A DNA stretch of 64,000 nt from Unio delphinus. Taxonomy: Eukaryota > Mollusca > Bivalvia > Unionida > Unionidae. Positions 12,278 through 27,200 of the stretch are shown piece after piece. The notes below the pieces were generated by a model. The model made no database searches. It worked only from the letters and a program-made list of their open reading frames with translations, and was not told the origin of the DNA. Both the position numbers and the translations under genes were made by a program. Within the stretch, counting starts at the first letter, position 1, and every line of letters begins with the position of its first letter. The stretch is taken from assembly GCA_029339505.1 (NCBI GenBank), contig JAQISU010000167.1, positions 403,001-467,000 of the forward strand, given 5' to 3'.

Positions 12278-15200
12278 ATGTCAGGCATTTCTGCTCACAT
12301 AAGGCAAAACACATGTGGAATTCGACCAAATGACAAAACTAAAATACTTCAGTGCTTACCATATGAAAAGAGGCAATTGTCACCAGAATATTCTGTTCAG
12401 AATAATATTAATTGTGGACACAGAGGATACCACCCCCATGTTTTCATGACTCATTATATGTTGGCCTATTCTGCACACATCTTTGAAAAGATTTAATATT
12501 TATCCATCAGGATATATAAATAAAATACATTACTTTGGACTGTTTCTGTCAGCAGTTCAGTTCAGTCTAGGTCAGGTTTAGAGCTAATTTACAAAATTCA
12601 ATCTAACAATGCCAAAAAATGGCAAGAGACATTATGGTAAGCAAACTAAACTGATCTTGTATAAACAAAATATAAAGTTCAATATTTTATGAGAAAAAAA
12701 GCTATTTTGTTTTGTGAAAGAGAATCAACAATGAATAGGATGTAATGTGTTTACAAAGTCTTGTTTATGAGGTAAAAAAAATTAATTTAGAAATAGACTA
12801 TACATTGGTGAATTTCTTGAGACTCATTCTAGCGGCAAGTTTACTTGTCCATTTACTATGTGTAGAACAACTTCTTATAAACTTAGAAATTGGGATTAAG
12901 ATGCTGAATTTTTTTTCTAAAAGATACATAGTAAATAAGATTTTCTGGGTTACAAGTTCAAGAAGGTCATGGAGTGGGTCTTAATGTTGACATTTAGAAA
13001 TCACATTTTCATGTTCATTTAGAGTCAAAATGTGGGATATTTTTGTACAATTTCTGAATATCACTTTTTTTAAAGTATGTTCATACTTTCTTGATAAATA
13101 AGGCTTTTTGACCAAAATAATTTATGCTCCAAAGTTTACAAAAATATCCCACATTTAAACCCTTATTGCATATGAAAATGTGATTTCTAAATGTCAACAT
13201 AAAGACACCACTCCATGACCTTCTTGAACTTGTAACCCAGAACATCCTATATACTATGTATCTTTTTGAATCATAAAATAAATACATTATATAAAAGATG
13301 GAAATGTATGCCTTTAAACAATACTGCATGTTAATTCAAGTTCCCAAATTAACGAGAAGTTGTCCCACATGTTTTGTTTTATCTCCTGCCATACAACATG
13401 TCAACTAGCCACTACTACTGAACAGGATTCTCAAGAAATTCCCCAGGATATAGCCGGTTTCTATATTCTCTAGTAATTTTTCCCCCATAAATGTGAAGTT
13501 GTAAAATTTGTTGGTTCTCTTCAACATAATACTAGTAGCTTATTATTTTTATATAATACTTTGGGTTCCAAGGGTTGTTATCGTCAGAGAAAGCATGACA
13601 GGTGAGTTTCTGGCACCTCAACCAGATGCTTCAGGCAGATGGGGCTCATTAGACTTGGGTGGTCACACATCTAAAAGGTAAACTCTGACTTCAAACCTTC
13701 ACTGCCCTGCAACTGTACACTCTCATGGGAAAGGCTAAGGGAGTAAACCCTAACAGAAAATCTGTCAGATGCGACTGCTTGGTAATGACTGTATACAATA
13801 TCCCAGCCCAACAATGTTAACTGTTTCAAACCTGCACAATACAAATCTCTTAATTTTCAATCAAAAGCATCAATTTCCAAAATTACACAATTCAAAACAT
13901 TCTATATACAAGCTCTATTTGTAAAAGGTTATTTTCCTAAAACTATTATCATGAAATAGTACTGCAGTTATTAATTGCACTGGCAGAAAATGGAGACAAA
14001 TAACCAATCATGCTAGTCAACATTTATTGCCTTAAATTATGTAATAGGAACACCTACCATACCAGTATATTGTTTTAGCAGATATGAGGAAATATTTCAC
14101 TTGTGAAGTGAAAATAATTTGTATTGCCACTCGTGGCTTCACCAATCATGACTGTTACAATACTTTGCTTCCCACATTACTTGTGAAATATTTCCTTATA
14201 TTTACTTCCTTTTCTAGAAATATATCTTCTGTGTAATAGAACAGTTTTAAATAAATCATTGCAGACTCATTGTTGTAACATTATCTTAAAAACAGAATTG
14301 AAAAAAAAAATTCTTTAGTTTGAGTTCCTGAACTTATAAGCAAGAATCTGTTGGGATAAGTATAGTACTGTGACTGATTTTTAATCTTTTTTTATCTGCT
14401 GAAGATCATATTTGGCCACCAAAATCAGTTAGTGAGATAAAATTAAAGATAATGTTTTTAGTGAAACCAGAGCCTGGGTCTGAGAACTCGTATTCCGCAT
14501 CAATCTAGCATGGAAGATGACAATGGGATCTTTCAATTTCATCAGTAAAGATTGATATTGGTAGGACATAGTTTTGTCATTTTTAATGACAGTAAAAAAC
14601 AAATGAAAAAATCCCTATAGAGATTGAAAGCATCACCCCCAATAGTATAAAACAACCCAGCAAAATGCAGCCAAACATTTAGCAAGACAATATACTACTG
14701 GACAGTATACTGCTGTCATAATGTGAATTAATGTATAGCTGTCATATTGTGAAGCTAATGTAAAGCTGTCATAATGTGAAGCTAGTGTAAAGCTGTCATA
14801 AGATGAAGCTAATGTAAAGCTGTCATAATGTGAAGCTAGTGTAAAGCTGTCATAAGATGAAGCTAATATAAAGTCATCATAATGTGCAGCTAATGTATAG
14901 CTGTCATAATGTGAAGCTAATAAATAGCTGTCAGAAAGTGAAGCTAATGTATACAGATAGATCACATAATGTGAATCTAATATATAGCTGTCATAATGCT
15001 AAGCTAATGTATAGCTGTCATAATGTGAAGCAAATGTATAGCTGTCATAATGTGAAATTAATGTATAGCTGTCATTGTCATACTGTAAAGCTAACAAAAA
15101 GCTGTCATAAAGTGAAGCTAATGTATACAGGTAGATCACAATGTGAAACTAATGTATAGCTGTCATAATGTTAAGCTAATGTATAGCTGTCATAATGTGA

Positions 15201-18200
15201 AGCAAATGTATAGCTGTCATAATGTTAAGCTAATGTATAGCTGTCATAATGTTAAGCTAATGTATAGCTGTCATAATGTGGAGCTAATGTATAGCTGTCA
15301 TAATATGTTGCTAATGTAAAGCTGAAATAATGTGAACTTAATATATAGCTGTCATAATGTGAAGCTAATGTATAGCTGTCATAATGTGAAGCTAAAATAT
15401 AGCTGTCATAATGTGAAGCTAATGTATAGCTGTCATAAAGTGAAGCTAATGTAAAGCTATCAAAATGTGAAGCAAATTTATAGCTGTCATAATGTGAAAT
15501 TAATGTATAGCTGTCATAATTTGAAGCTAATAATTAGCTGTCATAAAGTTAAACTAATGTATCCAGGTAGATCACATAATGTGAAGCTAACGTATAGTTG
15601 TCATAATGTGAAGTTAATGTATAGCTGTCATAATGGAAAATTAATGTAAAGCTGTCATCATGTGAAGCTAAACAAATAGCTGTCATAATTTAAACTTATT
15701 GTATAGCTGTCAAAATGTGAAGCTAATGTATAGCTGTCATAATGTGAAGTTAATGTATAGCTGTCATAATGTAAAGCTAATAAATAGCTGTCATAAAGTA
15801 AAGCTAATGTATGTCTGTCATAATGTGAAATGAATGTATAGCTGTCATAATGTGAAACTATGTATAGCAGTGTGCATGCCTTCCAATTCAATGTTTATAT
15901 TAGTTACTGTGTACATGATTATATGGAAGCAGAAAGTAGTTCTCCATAAAGTTTATAAAGAAATGAATGCAACTGGGTCTGATCACATGGTTATGTTCTG
16001 ACCAATGGAAATCTTCCCTACATTTATCAATTGATGCTATTGTACATTACTGAGAAATAATAGAGACGACCAGTCTAATACATTTGAAATACCTGATAGA
16101 TGTGTAGGGTATATGTAGACATTCATATTATGACTGGTAGATTGTAAGGCAATTTTACATGCATAACTTACAATGGGAAAAGTGTAATGGATTATATTAT
16201 TTTATATTCTATTTGATTTTGGAGTTGTGGAGCAGGATTACTCCTCACATTTTCCATTGCACTGCACATTGAAAGTACCAATGATGGAGGTAAATTTCCA
16301 TTGCACTGGACATTAACCACCCAGTTATCTTGTGTCACACTTACCATAAAAGTATAAAATGTAAAGGGATAAATAAAGTAAGAAAACTGTATGCATCCAT
16401 AAAGAGTTTTGTTAGAACTATTAATCATTTGACAGGTTATTTTAACTGTATCCTTGGGACAATACAGGGTTGTATGATAAGCCCAATTTTATTATGTTTG
16501 TATCTAAATGATCTAATCTCTGAGTAAAAAAAGCAAATGCAGTAAAGGCATACTTATCACTCCAGAACTAGATGATTAGACTGTGCAACAACAAATATAA
16601 ATTATTATATGAATATTATGATACAATTTGCATGGAAGTGAACCTCAACAAGACAGATACAGTAATTTTTAGGAAGGGGGATATTTAAAGAGAAAGGACA
16701 CAAGACATTATAATGAAGAATGAATAGAGACAGAACCTTATTAATTACACCAAAGTTTAAAAGGTATATGGCTAAACAAATGTTAACTGCTCAAACCCAA
16801 AAAATCTGTCACATAAATATATTTTTTTTCAAAGCAGTTTGGACAATTTCATGTCAAATATATGGTCAAAATATTGGACTCGATGAATAAAATAAATATT
16901 ATGTTATGGAGCTGAAATTTGGTGACTTGAATACTCAAAAGATATTGAGGCAGTACAGTTACAATTTTGCTCAAGACATCTCTCTGCTTCAAATACTGCA
17001 AATAATGGGTGTCTATAGGGGAATGCAGTTTGTTTGAATAAGCAGTGAACCTTAAAGTTGAATGCACTGAGCATTAAGATTTCAGGGAGTATTAGAGAAG
17101 GGTCATATTGACCTTTATCCTTAATTTCTATGCCATTGTTAAGACTTCAAAGGGACCAGTGTTCAAATTCAATGAAATTGACTATATACATTCAAATGAG
17201 TTTGAAAAAAAAAGGAGCTGAACTTCCAATCGATGTTAAATAGTCATTCTTCAAAGGAAAAGTTATATAACGTAGTTCAGAGACTGATGAAACAAATGAT
17301 TTTCTAAGGAATTTGTTTAAGAAACCACTTCCTATGATTGGCCAAGTAAAATTAAGGCATACACCTTGGAAGTAAAGTGACAAATTTTCTGAGAGAGAAG
17401 ATTGGCTCTTTGGAAGCCTTTGAAAAAAATAGTGCTTTGCTCATTAGACAAGGGAGGGACCAGGTGTCTGTCTTGTGAGAAAAACAGGGTTTAGTGCTGG
17501 ATACACAAGTTTTAAAGTTAACAGCAATAAGGAAACAATTTCCTAGGGAAAGAGGACATGACAGTCCGAAGATGGAGTAAAAGAAATCTAAAGAGAAGTG
17601 AGGAGTGAAATTCAGAAAGGGAGAAGTGATGAGTATAGTCCTAAAAAAAGGAAGTGACAAGTATAGAGTAAATGTAGGAAGTCCAAGAAGGATGAGGCAG
17701 TCAGAAAGTGAAGACTTGAGGAAATAGGAAATGATGGAACACGATCAAGAGGAAAGTGATACAATCAGTCATGGAAATTGCACTCTTTTTACCACTCATT
17801 ATGATGATGAAATAAATTCAAATTAGAAACTGAGCAGCTGTGTTTTTAACTTTTTGAAGTTTCTAGAATAGATATTGAGATGAACTAGACAAAACAGTTA
17901 CAGTAGTCCAGTCTTGAAAGTACTAATGAACAGAACACACAAGTGTTTTAGTGGTGTCAACTGAAAGATATTTGAAAATGGAGCTGATGCATATCTGCTC
18001 TAGATATAACTGTGTATAATTGAGCAGGATATTATTGAAAAAAAGTGGTTTTGATTTTTATTTATGTATCTTCCATATTGTATCATGCCTATATGTACTT
18101 TCCCTGTGTATCATACCATAATGTATTTTCCATATTCTATCATACTTTTATGTATCATATTTTTATGTATCTTCCATATTGTATCATGTATATTTGTAAC

Positions 18201-21200
18201 TTCCCTGCGTAACATACTTTCATGTATATCCCATACTGTATCATATCTTCATGTATCTTCGATATTAAATCATACCATCATGTATCTTCCATATTGCATC
18301 ATAGTTTCATGTCATGTATCCTCCATACTATATCATATTTTCATGTATATACCATACTGTATCATAATTTCATGTATCTTCCATATTGTATCATACTTTC
18401 ATGTATCTTCCATATTGTATTATGTATATTTGTAACTTCCCTGTGTATCATACTTTCATGTATATACCATACTGTATCATATCTTCATGTATCTTTGATA
18501 TTAAATCATACCATCATGTATCTTCCATATTGCATCATAGTTTCATGTCATGTATCCTCCATACTATATCATATTTTCATGTATATACCATACTGTATCA
18601 TAATTTCATGTATCTTCCATATTGTATCATACTTTCATGTATCTTCCATATTGTATTATGTATATTTGTAACTTCCCTGTGTATCATACTTTCATGTATA
18701 TACCATACTGTATCATACCTTCATGTATCTTCGATATTAAATCATATCATCATATATCTTCTATGTCGCATCATGGTTTCATGTCATGTATCTTCCATAC
18801 TATATCATATTTTCATGTATATACCATACTGTATCATACTTTCATGTATCTTCCATACTGCATCATACTTTCATGTAGCTTTCATAATGTATCATACCTT
18901 CATGTATATTCCATATTGTATCATACTTTCATGTAGCTTTCATAATGTATCATACCTTCCTGTATCTTCCATACTGTATCATACTTTCATGTCTAGTATC
19001 TTCCTTACTGTATTATATCTTCATGTATCTTCCATATTGTATCACACTTTCATGTAGCTTTCATACTATATCATACCTTCCCGTATCTTCCATATTGCAT
19101 CATACTTAAATGCATGTATCTTTCATACTGTATCATACCTTCATGTATCTTTTATACTGTTGCATACCTTCATGTATCTTCCATATTGCATCATAGTTTC
19201 ATGTCATGTATCTTCCATACTATATCATAGTTTCATGTATATACCATACTGTATCATACTTTCATGTATCTTCCATATTGTATCATGCTTTCATGTGTCT
19301 TCCATATTGTATCATACTTTCATTTAGCTTTCATACTGTATCATACCTTCATGTATCTTCCATATTGCATCATACTTTCATGTCATGTATCTTTCTTACT
19401 GTATCATACCTTCATGTATCTTCCATATTGTATCACACTTTCATGTAGCTTGCATACTGCATCATACCTTCCTGTATCTTCCATATTGCATCATAATTAA
19501 ATGTCATGTATCTTCCATACTGAATTATACCTTCATGTATCTTTTATACTGTTGCATACCTTCATGTATCTTCCATATTGCATCATAGTTTCATGTCATG
19601 TATCTGCCATAATATATCATATTTTCATGTATATACCATACTCTATCATAATTTCATGTATCTTCCATATTGTATCATACTTTCATGTAGCTTTCATAAT
19701 GTATCATACCTTCATGTATATTCCATATTGTATCATACTTTCATGTAGCTTTCATAATGTATCATACCTTCATGTATCTTCCATATTGTATCATACTTTC
19801 ATGTAGCTTTCATAATGTATCATACCTTCATGTATCTTCCATTTTGTATCATACCTTCATGTATCTTCCATATTGTATCATACTTTCATGTAGCTTTCAT
19901 AATGTATCATACCTTCATGTATCTTCCATACTGAATCATACCTTCATGTATCTTCCATACTGTATCATACTTTCATGTCATGTATATTTCATACTGTATC
20001 ATACCTTCATGTATCTTTCATACTGTAGCATACCTTCATGTATATTCCATACACTATCATACCTTCATTAATAAATACTGCCTCATTTGCATCAGTTCTA
20101 ATGTTCTCTGCTCAATCAGACCCATGTACTGCAAGATGTTTTTCTTGGTCACACCGTCCTCTGCACCCAACATGTCTCTAATAGTGACTGCATCACAATT
20201 GATTTCTCTGAACAAACAGGACACTCCTTCAAGGATCTGGTCCAATACTTTGCAAATTTCAACATTCTTCTTTTCAGCAGCATCTGCTTCTTGTGATAGT
20301 TTTTCAACTCTGATCTTAAAAGATAAACACACTTTTTAACACATTTGTTAAAATATAACATTTTCATTGCCTGAAAATAATCTTTCTTTCTTTGAAAATC
20401 AGTAGAAACACCTGTATTGTGCAACAGCTTAATGACTATTTTAACTTAGCTTGAAATCTTGCAGAAAAGTCATCCTGGACTCACTTGCATAAAAAGTACA
20501 CCCAACTAAGATCTGATTGGCCAAGTAGTCCTAAAACTAAACTCAACACTTAAACTCATGTGAAAGCATTTTATCTTTTATAACAATATAAGTGCAATCT
20601 TAGCATTTTGTATATATTGCATTTCTTGTCTTGCTCCCACTTCTCCTTTGTTCAGCTCACTTCTCTCTATTCTGTCCAAAAGAAAGAGTAACTTTTTCCT
20701 AAATATTCATGACAAGCCTGATCCCTGATTCTCTATGCCTTTTGTTTCCAAAAATTACAAGTACAACCTGGCAGGGGTAGTTGAATGTTGTATATGTCTA
20801 TGTAAGCCAGATAAGGGGTATTAGTGTACATATCTATGTAAGCCATACAAGGTGTGTATTTATAAACGTCTATGTAAGCCAGATAAGGGGTATTAGTGTA
20901 CATGTCTATGTAAGCCATACAAGGTGTGTATTTATATATGTCTATGTAAGCCATACAAGGTGTGTATTTATATGTCTATGTAAGCCATACAAGGTGTGTA
21001 TTTATATATGTCTATGTAAGCCATACAAGGTGTGTATTTATAAATGTCTATGTAAGCCAGATAAGAGGTATTAGTGAGCTACATTTCTTCTAATGCAGGA
21101 TAACTATTGTAAGAACTACAGGAACAAAAGCATAATAGAATATGTTTTTTGGTAGTCATAGAATGTTATTTTTTTTTATTTGTTTAAATGTTAAGGATTT

Positions 21201-24200
21201 TTTTTTTGCTCTTTGAAATTTTTTTTAAAAGGGAGAAATATTAACAAAGAACACACATATTGGTTAAATTGGGAACGATATGTCATCAGTCAGGAAATCA
21301 ATACTAGAGTTGTTTTACCTATGAAATATGTCTGTTATTAATGGTAAACAATATGTATAACAAAGTGGAGAAGCAGAATTCTTATGGTATCCTTCACATT
21401 AGCGTCAGCTCTTTATCATTTATGTTCTCAGTTTTGTTTACAGTTGCACAAAAAATTATTAGTAACAATTTTCTTTCCTAATTCAAGGTTTAGAAAAAGC
21501 GCATGCATAAATTACGGTATATTAAGAAAAAGAAACAAAATGAACACATGATGTGACTTTAACTTGCTTTGCCTGCATGACCAGTGTTCATGCTTATCAC
21601 TTCACTACACATGTGACAAATTGTAAATAAAATTGCTTTGTCATTGTTACAACTCAATTGTCTTAAATTATGTAATATAAAATAAATAAATCCATCAAAT
21701 TTAGTATAAGCACAAATAATACATATTTCCTGTAGTTAAAAACGACAAGCAGTATTGTTAATTGAATCCTAAATGTTTTATCAAAAGTCCAGAAGTTTAG
21801 ACTGTTCGGAAAAACTTCCAAATGTTTTGAATATGCTTATATACCAATAGTCTTGATGTATCACAATGATATAATCTAGAATGTCTTTGAATGAATTCCC
21901 AATAATCCTAAAGTAATGTTTAAGACTGAAAAGTAAAAGCATACTTTATTATTATTATTATTATTATTATTACTCAAATGAATAATTTAAATAAGTGATT
22001 CCTCTCACATTTTATCATAAATCAACAGTAAAAACACTACGAACTTAAAGGGTTGAATTTATACTAATTTATATTCCAGACTGAACTGAAAACAAACATG
22101 AAGTATACTTGACCTAAGACTTCATACAAATTCTCAGGGACAAACCCAGGGTCTGAATTACACAAAATTGACAAAAGTCCAAAAGTCAGGTAAGCCAAAA
22201 ATCTACGCTTAATCATGGACAAAGGTCAACCACACAATATCAATTAAATATACATAGCATCATAATGTTAGTGGTATCTACTGACTGCAGTGTTGTTCAT
22301 AATAAGTGTCTTCATGACAATACTCCAAGTGCCACCATATTTGTTGCAATGTCAGCAATCAAAACTTAGAGGGACCTAAATAGTAACATCCATCAAAATG
22401 AGGTTCTGCCAACTAAAAATGTAACAATTATATATTAATTCCAATTGTTAGTAAGGTGTATGTGTTTATTTTAAGTTTGTTATCATTAACATTGTATCAA
22501 CTAACAGGTGCGGCATACAACATTAAGTGAAAAGATGTCTTTTTTATGTGATACATACGTGGAAAGTAGACAGCTTGAAGGTACATGTATCATCAGATTA
22601 TAATGACAATTCACTGTCTGTCAGTAGATACTCATAACATTATGGCCAAGAAATTATAAGTTATTCTTTGACAACTGCATAGTCAAATGGTAAGTATGAC
22701 TACTTCCTGTTGAAGATGAACCAAATTCAAATCCAACATTGTACTAAGAATTGGGAAAGAGAAGTATGTTAATGTTTATATTGTCAATATTCACAAAACA
22801 CAGCTAAACATAACTGGTAAACTTCAGCTATCGAGCAGGGTCACATAAAAAATTGGCCACAATTTCATTTTGTTATACTGATTGCTAGCCAATATGTTTG
22901 CAATCAGTGAATAATGTATATATATATTTCAATTTGTTATACTGATTGCTATGAGTGCATATGTTTGCTATGAGTGAATAATGTATATATTTCAATTTGT
23001 TATACTGATTGCTATGAGTGAATATGTTTGCTTTGAGTGAATAATGGATATATTTCAATTTGTTATACTGATTGCTATGAGTGAATATGTTTGCTATGAG
23101 TGAATAATGGATATATTTCAATTTGTTATACTGATTGCTATGAGTGAATATGTTTGATTTGAGTGAATAATGGATATATTTCAATTTGTTATACTCATTG
23201 CTATGAGTGAATATGTTTGCTTTGAGTGAATAATGTATATATATTTCAATTTGTTATACTGATTGCTATGAGTGAATGTTTGCTATGAGTGAATAATGGA
23301 TATATTTCAATTTGTTATACTCATTGCTATCCAATATGTTTGCTATGAGTGAATAATGGATATATTTCATCTTGTTGGTGATAAGCTTAAGAATTTTCAC
23401 ATGTGGCTTTGCAAGTTATAACACTCAGTTTCTCACCCACTCAATGACAGTCGTAAGCCTCCATATACAGTTTCCATGACAAGATGTGTTGTTAAAGCCA
23501 GTAAACCTCCATATACAATTTCCATGACAAGATGTGTTGTTAAAGCCAGGAAACCTCCATATACAATTTCCATGACAAGATGTGTTGTTAAAGCCAGGAA
23601 ACCTCCATATACAGTTTCCATGACAAGATGTGTTGTTAAAGCCAGGAAACCTCCATATACAATTTCCATGACAAGATGGGTTGTTAAAGGCAGGAAACCT
23701 CCAAATACAGTTTCCATGACAAGATGTGTTGTTAAAGCCAGGAAACCTCCAGATACAGTTTCCATGGCAAGATGTGTTGTTAAAGCCAGGAAACCACCAG
23801 ATACAGTTTCCATGACAATATGTGTTGTTAAGGCCAGTAAGCCTCCAGATATAGTTTCCACGGCAAGATGTGTTAACAATTTTGGGTATAATGACCATCA
23901 TACATTTCTTAAACACATGGGAGACCTCATCTATCAAGGCAACATCTCAATTTTTTATTCAAATTGCAGATGTTAACTAACATTTGTATTGGTTCACTTG
24001 GAACGAGTTTATCAGATTCTGACAATATGACAGTCAACAATGATTCAGTAAAATAAAAAATATACCCTGCCTTTACCCAAAATAAGATTTATCTCTGATC
24101 CAAATTCTGACACCCCAACAAAAGAGCTACGACATAAGGGTGCCAACAAAACAGTGCCTTTTAACTGACGACAAATGAATATATTTGGATTAAATATACA

Positions 24201-27200
24201 TGCATATATTCATAATTTAATTGCTCATTCAAGTCATTCATTATTAAACGTTGTAATTATATTATCATCAATAGTGTTCTGTTGTGAATCCAAATTTCCC
24301 ATCAAGTATCTTGTTACATATATGTACTTTGATTTATAGTTAAATTTCTAAATTTTGGGATATGCCTTGTAGATAATCCATCAAGTTAATGCTAGTATAT
24401 GTTAGAAGAAGCGCTTGACCTGAACATATTTGTTCTTAGAAGCTTGTGGCTGAATCACTCCAGATAGATGATGTTCAATTTCTATTTCAACATAATCTTG
24501 CTCCAAACTGAAAATTGAGTCAACAGTTTGTTGGAATGCCCAATGCCAGGCTTCGAGAGTTATTTGTACATGGAAGATTTTCATAAATTTGATCATGTAC
24601 ATTCCACATGTCCACAACGAAGCAAGGATTAGCCCTATAGTTTCCTCTTCCCCTTCCTATGTAAATATCCTCCCAATAATCTGCAAATGGCATAATTTCT
24701 TCCAGACTAGCCTCCACCAAATCATCAAAAAAAGCAACATCATTTGCAGGCACAAAAATCAAGGTCAGTATAATCTTCACTGCCTCATGGAATTCCTTGT
24801 CGTGATAAAGTTGGGAGAGACCTAATTCTTTCATTTTTCTCCAGATACATTGCCCTAAGTGAAAAAGATAACCAACGAGGTGTGTGATGGCAAAAATTTG
24901 CAGAATAGCATTATGTGTTGTGTTGCTTCATTAAAATCACACATGATGCTTGCTGAATTCAAAGCAGGTTGAAGTTCCTTAATTCTTTCCAAAATTCATC
25001 TATATATTGCTTCTGCTTTATCCTGGATGAGGCAATAAATCAATGGAACTGCCTTACAATCAACTTGAGCAAATAAAAACCTGATAAAAAGTGCTGGTGT
25101 GACTTTGAAAGTTCCATCCACAAACCAATGTTCATTTGATTCGAGATGATTTATATTTTCCATTGTTCCAAACATCAGGATTCTGCCCTCATCATTCATT
25201 CCGGAATCCCACAAGATAAAATTAGATCCTTGTGTTGACATTTGAAGAATTTAAGGAATCATTATTTCTTCAATGTTCTGTGGTTTGCGTTTCTTTTATC
25301 TTTCTATTGTATGTTGTGATGTAGCATATGTTGGCAACTGAGGTGCAACATCCATCGATGTTCCTAATCTTGTTTGTTGTATAATCTGCCTCGGTTTTTC
25401 CACCTTTTACACTGTTTGTCTATGTATAGCAAACACAACCTTTGCTGCTTAATTTCAAGCTTCGTTTCAAGCTGGATCTGTCGCGTGATTGTGTCCCATT
25501 GATAACAGAACATTGTCGTTTAACACTTTCATCCTTCCACGGCAACCATCTTTCCTGCAGCATCTCCATGACATACTTCCATCAGCATTTTCTGTGTCTT
25601 TGCAAGATCTGTAGCCATTGACCAATACATAATCTTTCCTGTCTGTGATTCGATCTTATCCAGGTTTCTTTATTAAATAACTTTTTACAAATAAAGTTTG
25701 TACTACACTTTTCACTATATATGCAAAATGACATCATTGCTGAATAATTAAGTTCTGCTCAAAACCTTGAAAAGAAACTACACTTTACTGCACCTAATTG
25801 TTGGTGCTCTTTCGTTTGTGCCCTTTTATCAGTGCCCTTATGTCGGTACTCATTTGTCGAGTCACCCCAAATTATGTTCTATAGACCTAAGTTGTTAGAG
25901 CGTCCACCTCAGATGCAGGAGGTCATGAGTTAGGGCTGGTTGGCCTTGTGTCAGGTTGATGTAACTTGGTGGGACATGATGCTGTGTGTGCATGTGATTA
26001 GGATTTTAATGTAGCTTGAACAAATTTTCAGTCATATTGATACGATATCTGCAGTGAGAAATTTTTAATAGTGATGTCTAGCACTGGGGCATCATGCTGC
26101 AGACATGTAGCATGATTTCCACCTAGTCACATTATCCTGACACCAGACCGACCAGTCCTAACACTAACCTCTTAATGCTGAGCGTCAAGCGAGGAAGCTG
26201 TTAGTACCATTTTTGTAAGTCTTTGGTATGACTCGACTGGGAATTAAACCCACAACCTCCTGCTTCCACAGTGGATGCTCTAACCACTAGGCCATCAGAA
26301 CAATTGGGACATGATGCTCTATGTATGCTGCATGATGCCCCAGTGCTACACATCACTAGCAATATGAATGAAAAATTATTAAAACTACATTAAAAATACA
26401 TTAAAAAACACACACCTCTAACTCTGCATGTTTAAATATGTTCTGAATTCATTTTTTGTTGATTACATTTTATCTTCTTAAGAAACTTGTCAAAAATATT
26501 ATACGACAATCCTAAAATATATTTTGAGAAATTAAGTTAACTTGGAACAGAGTAGCTTCTTTTGCACATTCATTAACATATCAAAACATGTAGAATATCA
26601 GCAGCAATGTATTAACTTTAATTTTTGGCTAAAAAATTAAGCTGGAACTTCAGAAGTACAATGCATGCACACTGAATAATGAACCAATAAATCCCCTCTC
26701 TTGATTGTAAATGCCCCCCTAAGAAATCTGCCTTGATTATGACAATGGTTACCTCCAATTCTTTCAGGAGTTTTAGCCGTGCTTTCTTATGCTTGACATC
26801 ATCATCCTCCATGAGCTTTATTTCTTTGTTCTGGTTGTTAATTTCCTCCTGCAGAGCATCAACCTCATCTGTAATCTCATTAATATAATTATACAAGGCA
26901 AAATTTTCATCCTCTTTCATGAGAAAGTCCTGCACAATCGTAGATAAATCATTTTTCCCAGTGATTTCTTTTATCCTTTCAAATGCTTGCTCAAGAGTTT
27001 TGATTGTCAGCTTATCAGCATCAGAATCCCTGTCCCCTGAAACTAAAACAGAAACACAAACACTATTAATACAAATGATGTCCGACAAAACGTTTTCTTT
27101 TTCTAGATTTTATTTAGCTCAAACAGTTACCAGTTTAAAGTCAATACCCAGCTCATATTTGAAGTTGGCAAAACAATGTAAATGATTTACCAAATTAATT

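Noticed and set aside
12131..12496. 121-residue frame with poly-YI
   Set aside because: It crosses a (TA)n microsatellite; no protein character outside it.
14633..15891. Repeating SHYDSFTLA-like and SCHNVKLMY-like peptides
   Set aside because: Translation of the 27-bp array on both strands, interrupted irregularly; not a repeat protein gene.
18064..20071. Many isoleucine/tyrosine/serine-rich frames up to 223 residues
   Set aside because: These translate the 29-bp array on the strand opposite the gene; low-complexity by-product.
23425..23976. Open frames of ~150-170 residues on both strands
   Set aside because: They are produced by the 48-bp minisatellite, whose length is a multiple of three; no family resemblance and no start or splice context.
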